Shown here in pieces: positions 1 to 9,278 of a stretch of DNA of 64,000 nt. The DNA lies in assembly GCF_900099775.1 (NCBI RefSeq), contig NZ_FMTM01000001.1, positions 620,001-684,000 on the forward strand. Direction: 5' to 3'. A program made the translations under genes and the position numbers. Below the pieces are notes generated by a model, which was not told where the DNA came from, ran no database searches, and saw only the letters and a program-made list of their open reading frames with translations. The first letter of the stretch is position 1, and each line of letters opens with the position of its first letter. The stretch comes from Rhizobium mongolense subsp. loessense. Lineage in GTDB: Bacteria; Pseudomonadota; Alphaproteobacteria; Rhizobiales; Rhizobiaceae.

Positions 1-1221
1 CGAATAATCTTCGATACCCTCGGCAACCACATCGAGATCGAGACCTTCGCACATCGTCAGGATCGCCTTGATGATATGCTCGGAGGCGCGGTCTGAATTG
101 ATGCGCGAGACGAAGGCGCGGTCGATCTTCACCTTGTCGAAGATGAAGTCGCGAAGGCGCCCGAGGCTCGATTGACCGGTGCCGAAATCGTCGAGCGAGA
201 TGCGCACGCCTGCCTGCCGCAGATCGGAAAGGATGCGGTGGGCAGTATCGGTGGAACTTATGACCGCCGTTTCGGTAATTTCCAATTCCAATCGGTGCGG
301 GTCCAAGCCGACGCGGCCGAGGATGGAGAGCACGTTGCTGCTTGTGCCTGGATCCATGAGCTGGGCGGAGGACAGGTTGAACGACAGGAATAGTTCGCGC
401 GGCCAGGAGAGCGCCACTTCGGCAGCCTTTCTAAGCAAGGTTTCCGACAGCGCGTCGATGAAGCCGCGCTCTTCGGCGAGCGGCACGAAGACGCCCGGCG
501 AAACAAAGCCGAGGTCCGGATCGTTCCAGCGCGCCAGGGCCTCGAAGCCGACCACCTGATTGTTCGACAGAGAGACGATCGGCTGGAAATGCACGTCGAT
601 GGCGTCCGAGATGATGGCATTTCGAAGCGCCTGCTCGAGCTGCGTTGCGCGCTTCATCTCCTGCGCGATCTCCCGCGAATAGACGGTAATCTGGCTGCGG
701 CCGCGGCGCTTCGAGCGATAGAGAGCGGTTTCAGCGCTTTTCAAAAGCTCATCGAACTCCGCACCGGCGAAAGGGTAGATGGCAAAGCCGAAGGAGGCGG
801 AAAGCCGCACGTTACGGTCGCCGAGATCATAGGGTGCCGACAGCACCTCGCGGATCATCTGGCCGAACTTTTCAGCGCTTGCGCGCTCGAAGATCAGCGG
901 CAGCACGAAAGCGAATTCGTCGCCGTCGTGGCGGGTCACAAGCGCACCATCCGGAATACATGCTTTCAGGCGGTGCGCGACCTGGCAGAGAATTTCGTCG
1001 CCGGCGCCAGAGCCGAAAAGGTCGTTGATCGGCTTGAAGGAATCGAGGTTGGCGATGCCGATGGTGAAGGGAGCTGGATCGTTTGCGCGTTCCATGGAGA
1101 TCTGACTGACCCTGTCGCGCATGCGATGGCGGTTGCCGAGTCCGGTCAGCGGATCGGTGTAAGCCATGGCCTGAAGCTCATTCTGGCTCACAGGCAAGAA
1201 GGGTATGTCCGCCGGCTTCAT
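1..1221 (-). CDS. GGDEF-EAL cyclic-di-GMP signalling protein (3' end beyond window)
   Basis: Predicted turnover enzyme or sensor for cyclic-di-GMP. Reading leftward from ATG at 1221, a GGDEF domain comes first, followed by an EAL domain, and the frame is still open at base 1, so the C-terminus lies outside the window. The GGDEF signature reads RHDGDEF near residue 100, with Asp in place of the first Gly, so cyclase activity is doubtful. The EAL side looks catalytically intact: FEALARW (about residue 225), ELEITETAVI, LDDFGTG (about 344), KVKIDRAFV and VVAEGIED. No membrane segment or sensor domain is seen in the roughly 20 residues before GGDEF. The phosphodiesterase role is inferred from motif conservation. 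A separate transcript from the PAS-REC gene at its right is possible, since 118 bases separate them. Confidence 0.9.
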   Translation of the reverse strand, partial: MKPADIPFLPVSQNELQAMAYTDPLTGLGNRHRMRDRVSQISMERANDPAPFTIGIANLDSFKPINDLFGSGAGDEILCQVAHRLKACIPDGALVTRHDGDEFAFVLPLIFERASAEKFGQMIREVLSAPYDLGDRNVRLSASFGFAIYPFAGAEFDELLKSAETALYRSKRRGRSQITVYSREIAQEMKRATQLEQALRNAIISDAIDVHFQPIVSLSNNQVVGFEALARWNDPDLGFVSPGVFVPLAEERGFIDALSETLLRKAAEVALSWPRELFLSFNLSSAQLMDPGTSSNVLSILGRVGLDPHRLELEITETAVISSTDTAHRILSDLRQAGVRISLDDFGTGQSSLGRLRDFIFDKVKIDRAFVSRINSDRASEHIIKAILTMCEGLDLDVVAEGIEDYS

Positions 1222-1339
1222 TATTCAACCTGAGATTTCGTCACTCCTTCCCGCAAGAATGGCGGGCAAGTCTTAACAAACCGATAGTAAACCGGCCCCG
1301 TTCGGCTCAGATGCCCCAGATTTGAGGAGTTGACGGCGC

Positions 1340-3061
1340 TCAGACGCGCGCCCGCATTGGCTCGGCAGCTAGATGCTTCTGGAACAGCGTTTCCAGTATG
1401 TCCGGACTGACCGGCTTCATGATGACGTCATCCATACCGGCCTTCGCGCATTCGGCGCGATCCCGCTCGAATGCCTGCGTCAGGACCCCGACGATCGGAG
1501 TCTTACGCGGGTGGTTGTCTTCCATCTGACGGATCATGCGCGCCGCCTCAAAACCGTTCAATCCCGGCAGGGAAATGTCCATCAGCACGATTTGCGGCCT
1601 GTACTCAGCCCAGAGGCGCACTGCTTCGTCGCCGCTGGCTGCGATCAAGTAGCGGTAACCCAGTCCTTCCAGTATCTGGGAAAAGACAATCTGATTGATG
1701 TCATTGTCTTCCGCCACAAGCACCTCCAGGAAATCCATCTCGGAAGAGGTATTGATTTCCCAATCGGCCTCGCCTTCCGGCGCGGTGCGGTTGTTGCGGT
1801 TGAAGTGGCGGGCGATCTGGAAGGTGAGCTCGTTGGCAAGCTGGAAACCGTCCATGACCAACGCCGGGATGCCGTATTGTCCGGCAAGTTCCAGGCAGCG
1901 CATTCCCATCTGATTGTCGACGATCAGAAGATCCAGCGCGATACCGGACGAGGTTGCGATCTCAAGGAAGCGCTCTTCCTCGTCCTCGCCGCGAACGGAG
2001 CAGGCCTCGAAGCCGTATTTCGCGAGCGTGCGGAGCGCGGCGGTTTCAGCAGCGAGGTCGCCGGTGACGACCAGGATCTTGCGGCCGGAGAAATTCTCTG
2101 GAACGATCGTTTCCATCGCAGCCGGCGGCCGGCGCTCGTGATCGCCATTCAGGGGAACATAGGCGCGGCGATAGGATTGACTGCTGGAGGTGGTCACAGA
2201 CGTTGCCTGGTCGAATTCGTCGAGATCGGCGCCGTCGCGCGGCAGATCCTGCATCGTCGATACGATAAAATAGCGTCCCGGCTTGCCGATGCGGTGCTTG
2301 CGGCTGACGATGTCGCGCTCTGAACCGTCGCGGGCGACCTGCCGCTGCCGCACGACCGACATCTCGCCGGTTTCCAGAACATGTCGGTCGCTTTCCTCGA
2401 AGCGCTTGGCGATTTCGGGAGAGAAGAGATCCCCGCTCTTGCGGCCGAGCACCTCCTCGACAGTCGTCTGGTATTTCTCGCAGAAGGCGATGTTGACGGC
2501 GACGTAGGTGAGGTTGCGATCCTTGACGAAGAGCGGGAACGGCAGATTGTCGAGTATATCCTCGGTCAGTTGCACGCGTTCGAGATCGGCGCGCCACTGC
2601 TCCTCACGCTTCTTCTCCTCGGAAATATTGGAAATGATCGATACGCAATAGCCGCTCGGCAGACGACGCTTGATCAGACGGATCCACCGGTCGCTGCCAT
2701 GGCGCTCGACGATTTCGAAGCGCTCGCGCCAATGAGAGGCAATCTTCTGGGACAGCCAATCCTCGCGGCCGAGCGGTATGCCCGGCTGCCTGGCCGTATA
2801 TTGCTGACGCACGCCGGTGTCGTAGACGGCGCCGAGAAAATCGCGAAGCCGGGTTCCAGGCTTCAGCATCACGGACGAAATCGGGAAAAAATCGAGCACC
2901 TGGCGGCTCGCGAAGATCATCTGATCGTTCTTGTCGTAGATGATGAGGGCGGCCGAGAGACCGTCCGAAAAGGCATCGAAGAGCGCAGCCGGCAGGTCGA
3001 TTTCGGCCGGCATTTCATCGCTCACGGATGATGCGTCCGCCTTTTCGAAGCCGGCACTCAT
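1340..3061 (-). CDS. PAS-PAS-receiver hybrid protein without kinase domain
   Basis: Signalling protein of 573 residues. Two PAS-type sensor domains occupy about residues 25-150 and 165-280. A degenerate receiver-like domain follows at about 325-430 (ILVVTGDLAAE, then LDLLIVDNQMG), and a canonical receiver at about 445-560, with the acidic pair in VLVAEDNDINQ, phospho-acceptor Asp in VLMDISLPGLNG and the closing Lys in VIMKPVSP. No HisKA, HATPase, DNA-binding or enzymatic output domain is visible, so it may receive phosphate from a separate kinase and act through protein contacts. I took ATG 3061; a GTG at 3076 would add five residues but has no clear ribosome site. It lies in the same orientation as the EAL gene, which makes a joint signalling role plausible but unproven. 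Confidence 0.85.
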   Translation of the reverse strand: MSAGFEKADASSVSDEMPAEIDLPAALFDAFSDGLSAALIIYDKNDQMIFASRQVLDFFPISSVMLKPGTRLRDFLGAVYDTGVRQQYTARQPGIPLGREDWLSQKIASHWRERFEIVERHGSDRWIRLIKRRLPSGYCVSIISNISEEKKREEQWRADLERVQLTEDILDNLPFPLFVKDRNLTYVAVNIAFCEKYQTTVEEVLGRKSGDLFSPEIAKRFEESDRHVLETGEMSVVRQRQVARDGSERDIVSRKHRIGKPGRYFIVSTMQDLPRDGADLDEFDQATSVTTSSSQSYRRAYVPLNGDHERRPPAAMETIVPENFSGRKILVVTGDLAAETAALRTLAKYGFEACSVRGEDEEERFLEIATSSGIALDLLIVDNQMGMRCLELAGQYGIPALVMDGFQLANELTFQIARHFNRNNRTAPEGEADWEINTSSEMDFLEVLVAEDNDINQIVFSQILEGLGYRYLIAASGDEAVRLWAEYRPQIVLMDISLPGLNGFEAARMIRQMEDNHPRKTPIVGVLTQAFERDRAECAKAGMDDVIMKPVSPDILETLFQKHLAAEPMRARV

Positions 3062-3142
3062 TCCTTCACGTCCCACATCTGTCCGATTTCATAGCACTGT
3101 CTGGTTGTGTGCGATCAAAATGCCAGCTTTCTCCTAACGGCG

Positions 3143-3156
3143 GCTTAACGTTAAGC
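3143..3156. promoter_or_regulatory. Perfect 14-bp palindrome upstream of mutL / PAS-REC gene
   Basis: GCTTAACGTTAAGC is its own reverse complement. It sits in the 180-bp divergent intergenic region, 86 bases before the mutL start. Its location and symmetry suggest a binding site for a dimeric regulator, but no family can be assigned. The TTAA halves are too close together for the usual CtrA spacing. Confidence 0.3.
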
Positions 3157-3241
3157 ACCCCAATTCACGGGGAAAACACATGGTCCAACGGCGCAGCGTT
3201 TTCGCCCTTCCCTCGGACCCGCGAATCCACGAAAATGGCGC

Positions 3242-5059
3242 ATGGCCATCAGACAACTCTCCGAAACGCTCATCAACCAGATCGCCGCCGGCGAAGTCAT
3301 CGAACGCCCGGCGAGCGCGGCAAAGGAGCTGATCGAAAATGCACTGGATGCCGGCGCGACCCGTATCGAGATCGCGACGTCCGGCGGCGGCAAAGGCTTA
3401 CTGCGGGTCAGCGACAACGGCTCCGGCATGGATGCAGCCGACCTGGAACTTGCCGTGAAGCGGCATTGTACCTCGAAGATTTCGACGACGCTCGACGATA
3501 TCCGCACGCTCGGCTTTCGTGGCGAAGCGCTCCCTTCCATCGGTTCCGTGGCGAAGCTCAGTATTTCCAGCCGCCGCAAGGATAGTGGGGGCGGCACCGA
3601 GATTGCCGTCGCGGGCGGCAAGGTCCTGCATCTGCGGCCATCGGCCTCCAATCCGGGCACGATCGTCGAAGTGCGCGATCTCTTTTTCGCAACACCTGCG
3701 CGATTAAAGTTCCTGAAGACAGAGAAGGCGGAAGCGGCGGCCATCACGGAAGTCGTCAAGCGCATGGCGATCGCCTTTCCCGGCGTGCGCTTCGTCCTGT
3801 CCGGCACCGATCGCAGCACACTTGAATTTCCGGCAACCGGAGAGGATCATTTGGCGCGCATGGCGCAGGTGCTCGGCAAGGAATTCCGCGAGAACGCGAT
3901 CGAACTCGACGCTGAGCGCGAAGGCATCGCTCTCACCGGTTTTGTGGGCGTACCGACCTTCAACCGCGGCAACTCCGCCCATCAATATGCCTTCGTCAAC
4001 GGCCGGCCGGTCCAGGACAAGCTGATCCTTTCGGCGATCCGCGGCGCCTATGCCGAGACGATCCCGGCTGGACGCTATCCGGTCGCCGTCTTGTCGCTGT
4101 CGCTCGATCCGGCGCTGGTAGATGTCAACGTGCATCCGGCCAAGTCGGACGTGCGCTTCCGCGATCCGGGCCTCGTGCGCGGGCTGATCGTCGGCGCGGT
4201 GCGCGAGGCGCTGGCGCGTGACGGAAGCCGGGCGGCAACGACTGGCGCGGAGGGTATGCTGCGCTCCTTCAGGTCGGGTTTCCAGCCGGGCTACCAGCGG
4301 CCAGCGCAAGCCGCATGGTCGGCCGAGACCTCCCCATCGCGTCCGTTTCAGACGGCAACCGGCAGATTTGGCGAAAGGCCGCAGGCGTCCTTCGAAGGGC
4401 TGAGCATGCCGGCTGCGCGCGCCGAACCGCAGGCGCAGGCATGGCAGCAGCCCCGACCAGCCGAAGAACCGCCGTCGCGTTACCCGCTCGGCGCTGCGCG
4501 CGCGCAGATCCACGAGAACTACATCGTCGCGCAGACCGATGACGGGCTTGTCATCGTCGACCAGCACGCCGCACATGAGCGGCTGGTGTTCGAGGCAATG
4601 CGAAAGGCGCTGCAATCGAAACAGCTGCCATCACAGGTGCTGTTGATCCCGGAAATCGTCGACCTGACGGAAGAGGATTGCGACCGGCTGATGGTGTATG
4701 CCGAAGGCCTCAAAGAGCTTGGGCTTGCAATCGAGCGCTTCGGGCCGGGGGCGATTGCCGTGCGCGAGACGCCGGCCATGCTGGGTGAGGTCGATGCGCA
4801 GGGCCTCATCCGCCAGCTTGCCGACGAGATTGCCGAATGGGATACGGCCTCTGGCCTTTCGGCCAAGCTCGAATATGTCGCCGCGACAATGGCCTGCCAC
4901 GGCTCGGTGCGCTCCGGCCGCAGGCTCCGGCCGGAGGAAATGAATGCGCTGCTTCGGCAGATGGAAGTGACGCCAGGCTCCGGCCAGTGCAACCACGGGC
5001 GGCCGACCTATATCGAACTGAAGCTGTCGGATATCGAGCGGCTGTTCGGACGCAGCTGA
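3242..5059 (+). CDS. mutL: DNA mismatch repair protein MutL
   Basis: MutL couples MutS mismatch recognition to strand processing. The 605-residue protein has the GHKL ATPase motifs [19 protein letters not shown] and [10 protein letters not shown] in the first 110 residues, and GRPVQDK and HPAKSDVRF further on. A Pro/Gln/Ala-rich linker runs from about residue 330 to 415, and the C-terminal dimerisation domain follows. That domain contains [12 protein letters not shown] near residue 440, which fits the DQHA(X)2E(X)4E metal-binding motif of nicking MutL proteins, with partner motifs ACHGS and GQCNHGRPT later. This matches bacteria that have no MutH. The next gene (DUF2093) starts 64 bases downstream on the same strand and could be co-transcribed. 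Confidence 0.97.
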   Translation: MAIRQLSETLINQIAAGEVIERPASAAKELIENALDAGATRIEIATSGGGKGLLRVSDNGSGMDAADLELAVKRHCTSKISTTLDDIRTLGFRGEALPSIGSVAKLSISSRRKDSGGGTEIAVAGGKVLHLRPSASNPGTIVEVRDLFFATPARLKFLKTEKAEAAAITEVVKRMAIAFPGVRFVLSGTDRSTLEFPATGEDHLARMAQVLGKEFRENAIELDAEREGIALTGFVGVPTFNRGNSAHQYAFVNGRPVQDKLILSAIRGAYAETIPAGRYPVAVLSLSLDPALVDVNVHPAKSDVRFRDPGLVRGLIVGAVREALARDGSRAATTGAEGMLRSFRSGFQPGYQRPAQAAWSAETSPSRPFQTATGRFGERPQASFEGLSMPAARAEPQAQAWQQPRPAEEPPSRYPLGAARAQIHENYIVAQTDDGLVIVDQHAAHERLVFEAMRKALQSKQLPSQVLLIPEIVDLTEEDCDRLMVYAEGLKELGLAIERFGPGAIAVRETPAMLGEVDAQGLIRQLADEIAEWDTASGLSAKLEYVAATMACHGSVRSGRRLRPEEMNALLRQMEVTPGSGQCNHGRPTYIELKLSDIERLFGRS

Positions 5060-5123
5060 AAACGCTGGCAATAATGCCTTCGCCGCGATATTGGCAGTCG
5101 AAGGCAACAGGGAACGGAGCAGG

Positions 5124-5354
5124 ATGAACTTGTTTGAAGGAAACGGAAACCGCGAGGCGAAGATCCGCTATCTCGATGCAGATTTCCAGATCCTGTCGCC
5201 GGGTTCCTATGTTATCTGCGCCATGACCGGCAAGCATATCCCGCTCGACGAGCTACGCTACTGGAGCGTTGCGCGCCAGGAACCCTATGCCGATGTCGTT
5301 TCTTCGCTCGAAGCCGACAAGCGCGCCGGCGTTCTGCCGAACCAGAAGCGCTGA
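5124..5354 (+). CDS. DUF2093 family protein
   Basis: Small soluble protein of 76 residues matching the alphaproteobacterial DUF2093 family, whose function is unknown. Features include the EAKIRYLDADFQ segment and a SPGSYVICAMTG core followed by IPLDELRYWSV. The ATG at 5124 has a purine-rich ribosome site (GGAACGGAGCAGG) directly in front. A TTG at 5091 in the same frame would give 11 more residues but is less likely. It follows mutL on the same strand and converges with lpxK, 72 bases between stops. Confidence 0.8.
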   Translation: MNLFEGNGNREAKIRYLDADFQILSPGSYVICAMTGKHIPLDELRYWSVARQEPYADVVSSLEADKRAGVLPNQKR

Positions 5355-5426
5355 TTTAGGAAACGATCGTGAACGAGCCGCCGTTCGGCCGCCCGACCAT
5401 TCATGCGCGGTGATCGTTAACGGATT

Positions 5427-6488
5427 TCAACGCGTCGCGCCCGTAGACTCACCCTTTCGGCTTTTTCTCAGCCGCCGCTCCCGGCAGGCCTCTATGGCAC
5501 GATCGATGATGAGGCCGGGTGCCTGTGGGTCTTCGAACGCCATTTCGACTTCGATGACCCGGCATTTGGCGGCGAGTTCCTCCGATTTGCCATGGTGGCC
5601 GGCAAGCCGCACGAAATCTTTCGAGGTCGTGACGATCAGCAGGTCGTCGCGTTCGGCGGTCGACAGCAGGTCCGCCATCTCGTCGTCGCTCAGGTGTTCG
5701 TGGTCGCCGAAGGATCTGCCGATCGCGATTTCGGCGCCGAGTGACTCCACCGTCCGGAAGAACTTGCCCGGATCGGCAATGCCTGCAAAAGCCAGCACCT
5801 TCCGGCCGGCGAGGTCGCTTTCGCCGCAAACCTTCAGCGATGCGGTGAAATAGGGTTTGGCGGCGCGGGCAGCCATGCGGACGATCGCATCGGCGGCATT
5901 GCCCTTTCCCACTTTCAGGAGCGCGCTGGCATAGCGCATCTGCACGGAGATCGGCGCGCGCACGGGACCGCCCGGAACCGTGTGCCCATTACCCAGGCCG
6001 CGCGTCGTGTCGATGACGAGCAGCGCATAGTCGATCGCTAGCCGCGCGCTTTGGAAGCCATCATCCATGATGATGAGGTCGGCCCCTTCCCTGACCAGCC
6101 GCTCGGCGCCTTCGACGCGGCGGCGGGAAACGACGGTCATCGCCTCGCGAGCAAGCAACAGCGGCTCGTCGCCAACGGCAACGGCGCGATGATGAGCGGG
6201 ATCGACAACCACAGTGACGTCCAGGGAACCGCCATAGCCACGGCTCAGGAAGCCGGGCCGCAGCCCCTTGGCCTTGGCGGCGCGAGCGATCGTCAGCGCT
6301 GTCGGCGTCTTGCCGGCGCCGCCTACGGTGAAATTGCCGATGCAAATGACGGGAACGAGAACGGAAGCGCGGCGCGCATGCGTCATGCGATAGCCGGCGA
6401 TCCGTCCATACAGGAAGGAAAAAGGCGACAGCACCCATGCCCGCCAATCAGCTTTCGTCCACCAAAACGGCGGCGCTTCGGATACCAT
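5427..6488 (-). CDS. lpxK: Tetraacyldisaccharide 4'-kinase LpxK
   Basis: LpxK phosphorylates the 4' position of the lipid A disaccharide at the inner membrane. The 353-residue protein begins with the family-typical PPFWW and a hydrophobic segment, then has the P-loop [12 protein letters not shown] (about residues 50-61), SRGYGG, and DDGFQ, which is characteristic of LpxK. Start ATG 6488 is chosen because the open frame upstream to 6605 lacks LpxK similarity. It is the last gene of a leftward group with waaA and a HAD hydrolase, fitting a shared role in Kdo2-lipid A synthesis. A 261-base gap separates it from the HAD gene, so it may also have its own promoter; only short overlapping frames without recognisable similarity are seen there. 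Confidence 0.95.
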   Translation of the reverse strand: MVSEAPPFWWTKADWRAWVLSPFSFLYGRIAGYRMTHARRASVLVPVICIGNFTVGGAGKTPTALTIARAAKAKGLRPGFLSRGYGGSLDVTVVVDPAHHRAVAVGDEPLLLAREAMTVVSRRRVEGAERLVREGADLIIMDDGFQSARLAIDYALLVIDTTRGLGNGHTVPGGPVRAPISVQMRYASALLKVGKGNAADAIVRMAARAAKPYFTASLKVCGESDLAGRKVLAFAGIADPGKFFRTVESLGAEIAIGRSFGDHEHLSDDEMADLLSTAERDDLLIVTTSKDFVRLAGHHGKSEELAAKCRVIEVEMAFEDPQAPGLIIDRAIEACRERRLRKSRKGESTGATR

Positions 6489-6749
6489 AACTGCCGCCCT
6501 ATGCTTCCTCCGGTGCCTTGCGGGCCACCGGCTACCCCCTCGACTGGCGGGAAAGAAAGGGCAAATTTGCAGAAAAAGCAAGCTTTGCTCCCCGACCGTC
6601 CTCATTTCCGGTGCTTGGCACAGGAATCAAGCCACGGTGCGAAAGAGTCTTCCGCGCCATGGACATGGGGCGGCTGGACGCGTGCAGAGATCAGCGAGAG
6701 TAAGGGAGTGCCGGCACGGCAAGAATGACTGGCCGCGCGTAGTAGGCAA

Positions 6750-7478
6750 TCATGCCAATTGCAGGTTCGGCAAAAGGCCTTCGAGTTCGGTGATATCGTT
6801 GAGGCAATAGTCGGACGCGGCAGCCAACGATTCCCGCGAGCCGGTGCCCGTCAGCACGGCGATCTTGAGGCCGGCCTCGGCATTGTGGCCCATGTGCAGG
6901 TCGTGATTGTTGTCGCCGACGACCGCCACTTGTGCCGGCTCTAGCCCGGTCGCCTTACAGAAGCCGAGGACCATTCCAGCGTCCGGCTTGCTGCCGAAGC
7001 CGCTGTCATAACCGGCGATGTAGTCCACGAACTCAGCGAAACCGAAACGCTGCGCCGTCTGGCGGATGGAGCGCTCGTTGTCGCTGGACGCAATGCCAAG
7101 CTTGAAGCCGCGGCGGTGCAGGCGGCCGAAGAAGGCGGCAAGATCGGTGACCGGTACGGAAAAGTCGGCGGCATGGGAAAAGAGAGAGTCGAGCTTGATC
7201 GTCAGTTCCATGACATCGACCCTGGAACCGGCCGCAACCAGCCCCTCGGCGATCTGCCGGGTATTGCCGGCAGCCAGTAGACTGTCGGGCACGATATGGC
7301 CGGTCACCGGGTCCATCCCGGTCGCCAGCAACAGATGGTCGGCTAGCGCCAGATCGTCTTGCGAGGCGATGCGCGCCAATTCACGGTTTACCGGCAGCCA
7401 GCTCTCATCGTAATCGAGCAGGGTGCCGTCCTTGTCGAAGAGGATGCCCTTGATTTGCGCAATCGTCATCTTTTCCAT
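6750..7478 (-). CDS. HAD-superfamily hydrolase, phosphatase-like, between waaA and lpxK
   Basis: Predicted HAD phosphatase of 242 residues. Motif I is GILFDKDGTLLDYD near residue 10, with the nucleophile Asp. A helical cap follows, then motif II LGIASSD, a Lys in SGFGSKPD (motif III) and VVGDNNHDLHMG (motif IV). Its ATG overlaps the waaA stop in an ATGA arrangement, so the two are translationally coupled. Sequence resembles the phosphoglycolate phosphatase-like group. The true substrate is unknown; position in the lipid A cluster suggests a sugar-phosphate or lipid-related role, which is inference only. Confidence 0.85.
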   Translation of the reverse strand: MEKMTIAQIKGILFDKDGTLLDYDESWLPVNRELARIASQDDLALADHLLLATGMDPVTGHIVPDSLLAAGNTRQIAEGLVAAGSRVDVMELTIKLDSLFSHAADFSVPVTDLAAFFGRLHRRGFKLGIASSDNERSIRQTAQRFGFAEFVDYIAGYDSGFGSKPDAGMVLGFCKATGLEPAQVAVVGDNNHDLHMGHNAEAGLKIAVLTGTGSRESLAAASDYCLNDITELEGLLPNLQLA

Positions 7479-8797
7479 CAGCCCTCTGCCACCGACCTCG
7501 GCAGCAGTCTTGCCTTCACCGTCAGCGGATTGATGTAAGGCTCGAGAGACTTCACCGTCGCCGTCAGTGCGCCGCGCATTTCCTGCACAGCCGTGACGCC
7601 GGCCTCGATCATGCTACGCCGCGCCTCGCCGTTGATGAGCAGATAATGGACGCCCTTGGCCAGCATCTCGGTATCGCGCACCATGCGGGCGCTGCCGCGA
7701 CGGGCAAGCTTCTGATAAGCTTCGCGGAAGTTCTGGACATTGCTGCCGGAAAGCACAGCGCAGCCCAGCATGGCGGGTTCGAGCGGATTTTGTCCGCCTT
7801 CGGCAAAGAGCGAACGGCCGACGAAGGCAACTTCCGTCATCCGCAGGTAAAGACCCATTTCGCCGATCGTATCGCCGAGGAAGATATCGACATCCGGCGA
7901 GAGTACGTCGTCGCGCGTGCGGCGAGCAACCTTGAGGCCCTGCTTGACGAGCATTTCTTCGATCTCGTCGGAGCGCTCGGGATGGCGCGGCACGATAATC
8001 GTCAGTTGGCCGTTGCGCTCCTTCAACGTGCGATGAACGACCGCCGCAGCATTCTCCTCGCCGTCGAAAGTCGAGATCGCAGCCCATGTCTTGCGATCGC
8101 CGATCTGCTTCTTATAGCGGGCGAGGACGGATGCGTCGTAAGGCGGTGCGTCCGTATCGACCTTGAGATTGCCGGAGGTCGTCACGTGCCTTGCCCCGAG
8201 ATCGCGAAAACGCTCGGCATCGATATCCGACTGCGCGATCACAAGCGCGAGGTTCTCGAACAGCGCCTCGGCAATGGCCGTTCGACGCTGCCAGCGCGCG
8301 AAGGAGCGATCCGACATTCGCGCATTGACGAGGATCTGCGGAATGCGGCGGCGGCCGAGTTCCATGACGGTCGCCGGCCAGATTTCCGACTCTGCAATGA
8401 TGGCGCAATCTGGCTGCCAGTACTCGAGGAAGCGGCTGACGGCCGGTTTCAGGTCGAGTGGTACATATTGATGGATCGCCTCATTGCCGATGCGCTCGGC
8501 GGCGAGCCTTGCCGAGGTGATCGTGCCCGTCGTCAGGATCACATGAATGTCGCGGCGGCGGATTTCGCGGATAAGCGGAATGACGGCGTTTGTCTCACCG
8601 ACACTCGCAGCATGGAACCAAACGAGCGGACCCTGCGGCCGGTTTGCGCTGGCATAACCAAAGCGCTCCGTGCGGCGCGCACGCTCTTCCTTGCCCTTCG
8701 CAGTTCGGTAGGCGAGATAGGCGCCGACGATCGGAGAGGCGATGACCCCTGCCGTCCGATAGACGCCCAGCGCGAACCGCGCTCTTGGCGAACTCAT
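7478..8797 (-). CDS. waaA: 3-deoxy-D-manno-octulosonic acid (Kdo) transferase
   Basis: WaaA (KdtA) adds Kdo residues from CMP-Kdo to the lipid IV-A precursor at the cytoplasmic face of the inner membrane. The 439-residue protein has an N-terminal membrane anchor (about residues 7-30), the early motif FHAASVGETNAV, VILTTGTITSARLA, and the late glycosyltransferase motif with FVGRSLFAEGGQNPLEPA. ATG 8797 fits the usual WaaA N-terminus. It is coupled to the HAD gene through an ATGA overlap. Confidence 0.95.
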   Translation of the reverse strand: MSSPRARFALGVYRTAGVIASPIVGAYLAYRTAKGKEERARRTERFGYASANRPQGPLVWFHAASVGETNAVIPLIREIRRRDIHVILTTGTITSARLAAERIGNEAIHQYVPLDLKPAVSRFLEYWQPDCAIIAESEIWPATVMELGRRRIPQILVNARMSDRSFARWQRRTAIAEALFENLALVIAQSDIDAERFRDLGARHVTTSGNLKVDTDAPPYDASVLARYKKQIGDRKTWAAISTFDGEENAAAVVHRTLKERNGQLTIIVPRHPERSDEIEEMLVKQGLKVARRTRDDVLSPDVDIFLGDTIGEMGLYLRMTEVAFVGRSLFAEGGQNPLEPAMLGCAVLSGSNVQNFREAYQKLARRGSARMVRDTEMLAKGVHYLLINGEARRSMIEAGVTAVQEMRGALTATVKSLEPYINPLTVKARLLPRSVAEG

Positions 8798-8968
8798 CTA
8801 AAATGCCTCCGATCAGCGATGATCGACATCAAACCCATTCCCCAATTATTGTTGCGGCCGGAATGACCGAGTAATTTGTTCAGAATGCGTCAATCGCCTG
8901 TGGCGCGTCTCTAACGATGCGCAAAGACGGCCGAATGGGCGGCATCCGGCGCGTAAAATGCTGAAAAA

Positions 8969-9217
8969 TTAGTTATTTCCAGCCTTGTCCTGTGGATCGA
9001 GCAAGCGATGCATATGGACGATGAAGTAGCGCATATGCGCGTTGTCCACGGTCGACTGCGCCTTGGCCTTCCAGGCCCCTAGCGCCGAGGCGTAATCCGG
9101 AAAAATACCGACAATATCGAGATCATTCAGATCGCGGAACTGAACATCGGTCAGACTTTCCAGTTCGCCGCCAAATACGAGATGCAAGAGCTGCTTTTTG
9201 CCGCCAGATTCCGTCAT
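8969..9217 (-). CDS. DUF4170 family small protein
   Basis: Soluble protein of 82 residues that matches the short alphaproteobacterial DUF4170 family (LLHLVFGGELESL, DIVGIFPDYASALGAWKAK, RYFIVHMHRLLDP). The function is unknown. The start is set at ATG 9217, which gives the family-typical length; an in-frame extension to 9301 looks non-coding. It lies between cysQ-like and waaA genes on the same strand, 61 bases after the former, so it probably belongs to the same transcript. Confidence 0.8.
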   Translation of the reverse strand: MTESGGKKQLLHLVFGGELESLTDVQFRDLNDLDIVGIFPDYASALGAWKAKAQSTVDNAHMRYFIVHMHRLLDPQDKAGNN

Positions 9218-9278
9218 TTTCTTCTCTTTCTCTTCTGGTCTCCTCCGCGCTTTCATCTGCGGGATTTTGACGCAAACG

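Noticed and set aside
3143..3156. Palindrome considered as a CtrA site
   Set aside because: CtrA sites need TTAA-N7-TTAA spacing; here the TTAA halves are two bases apart.
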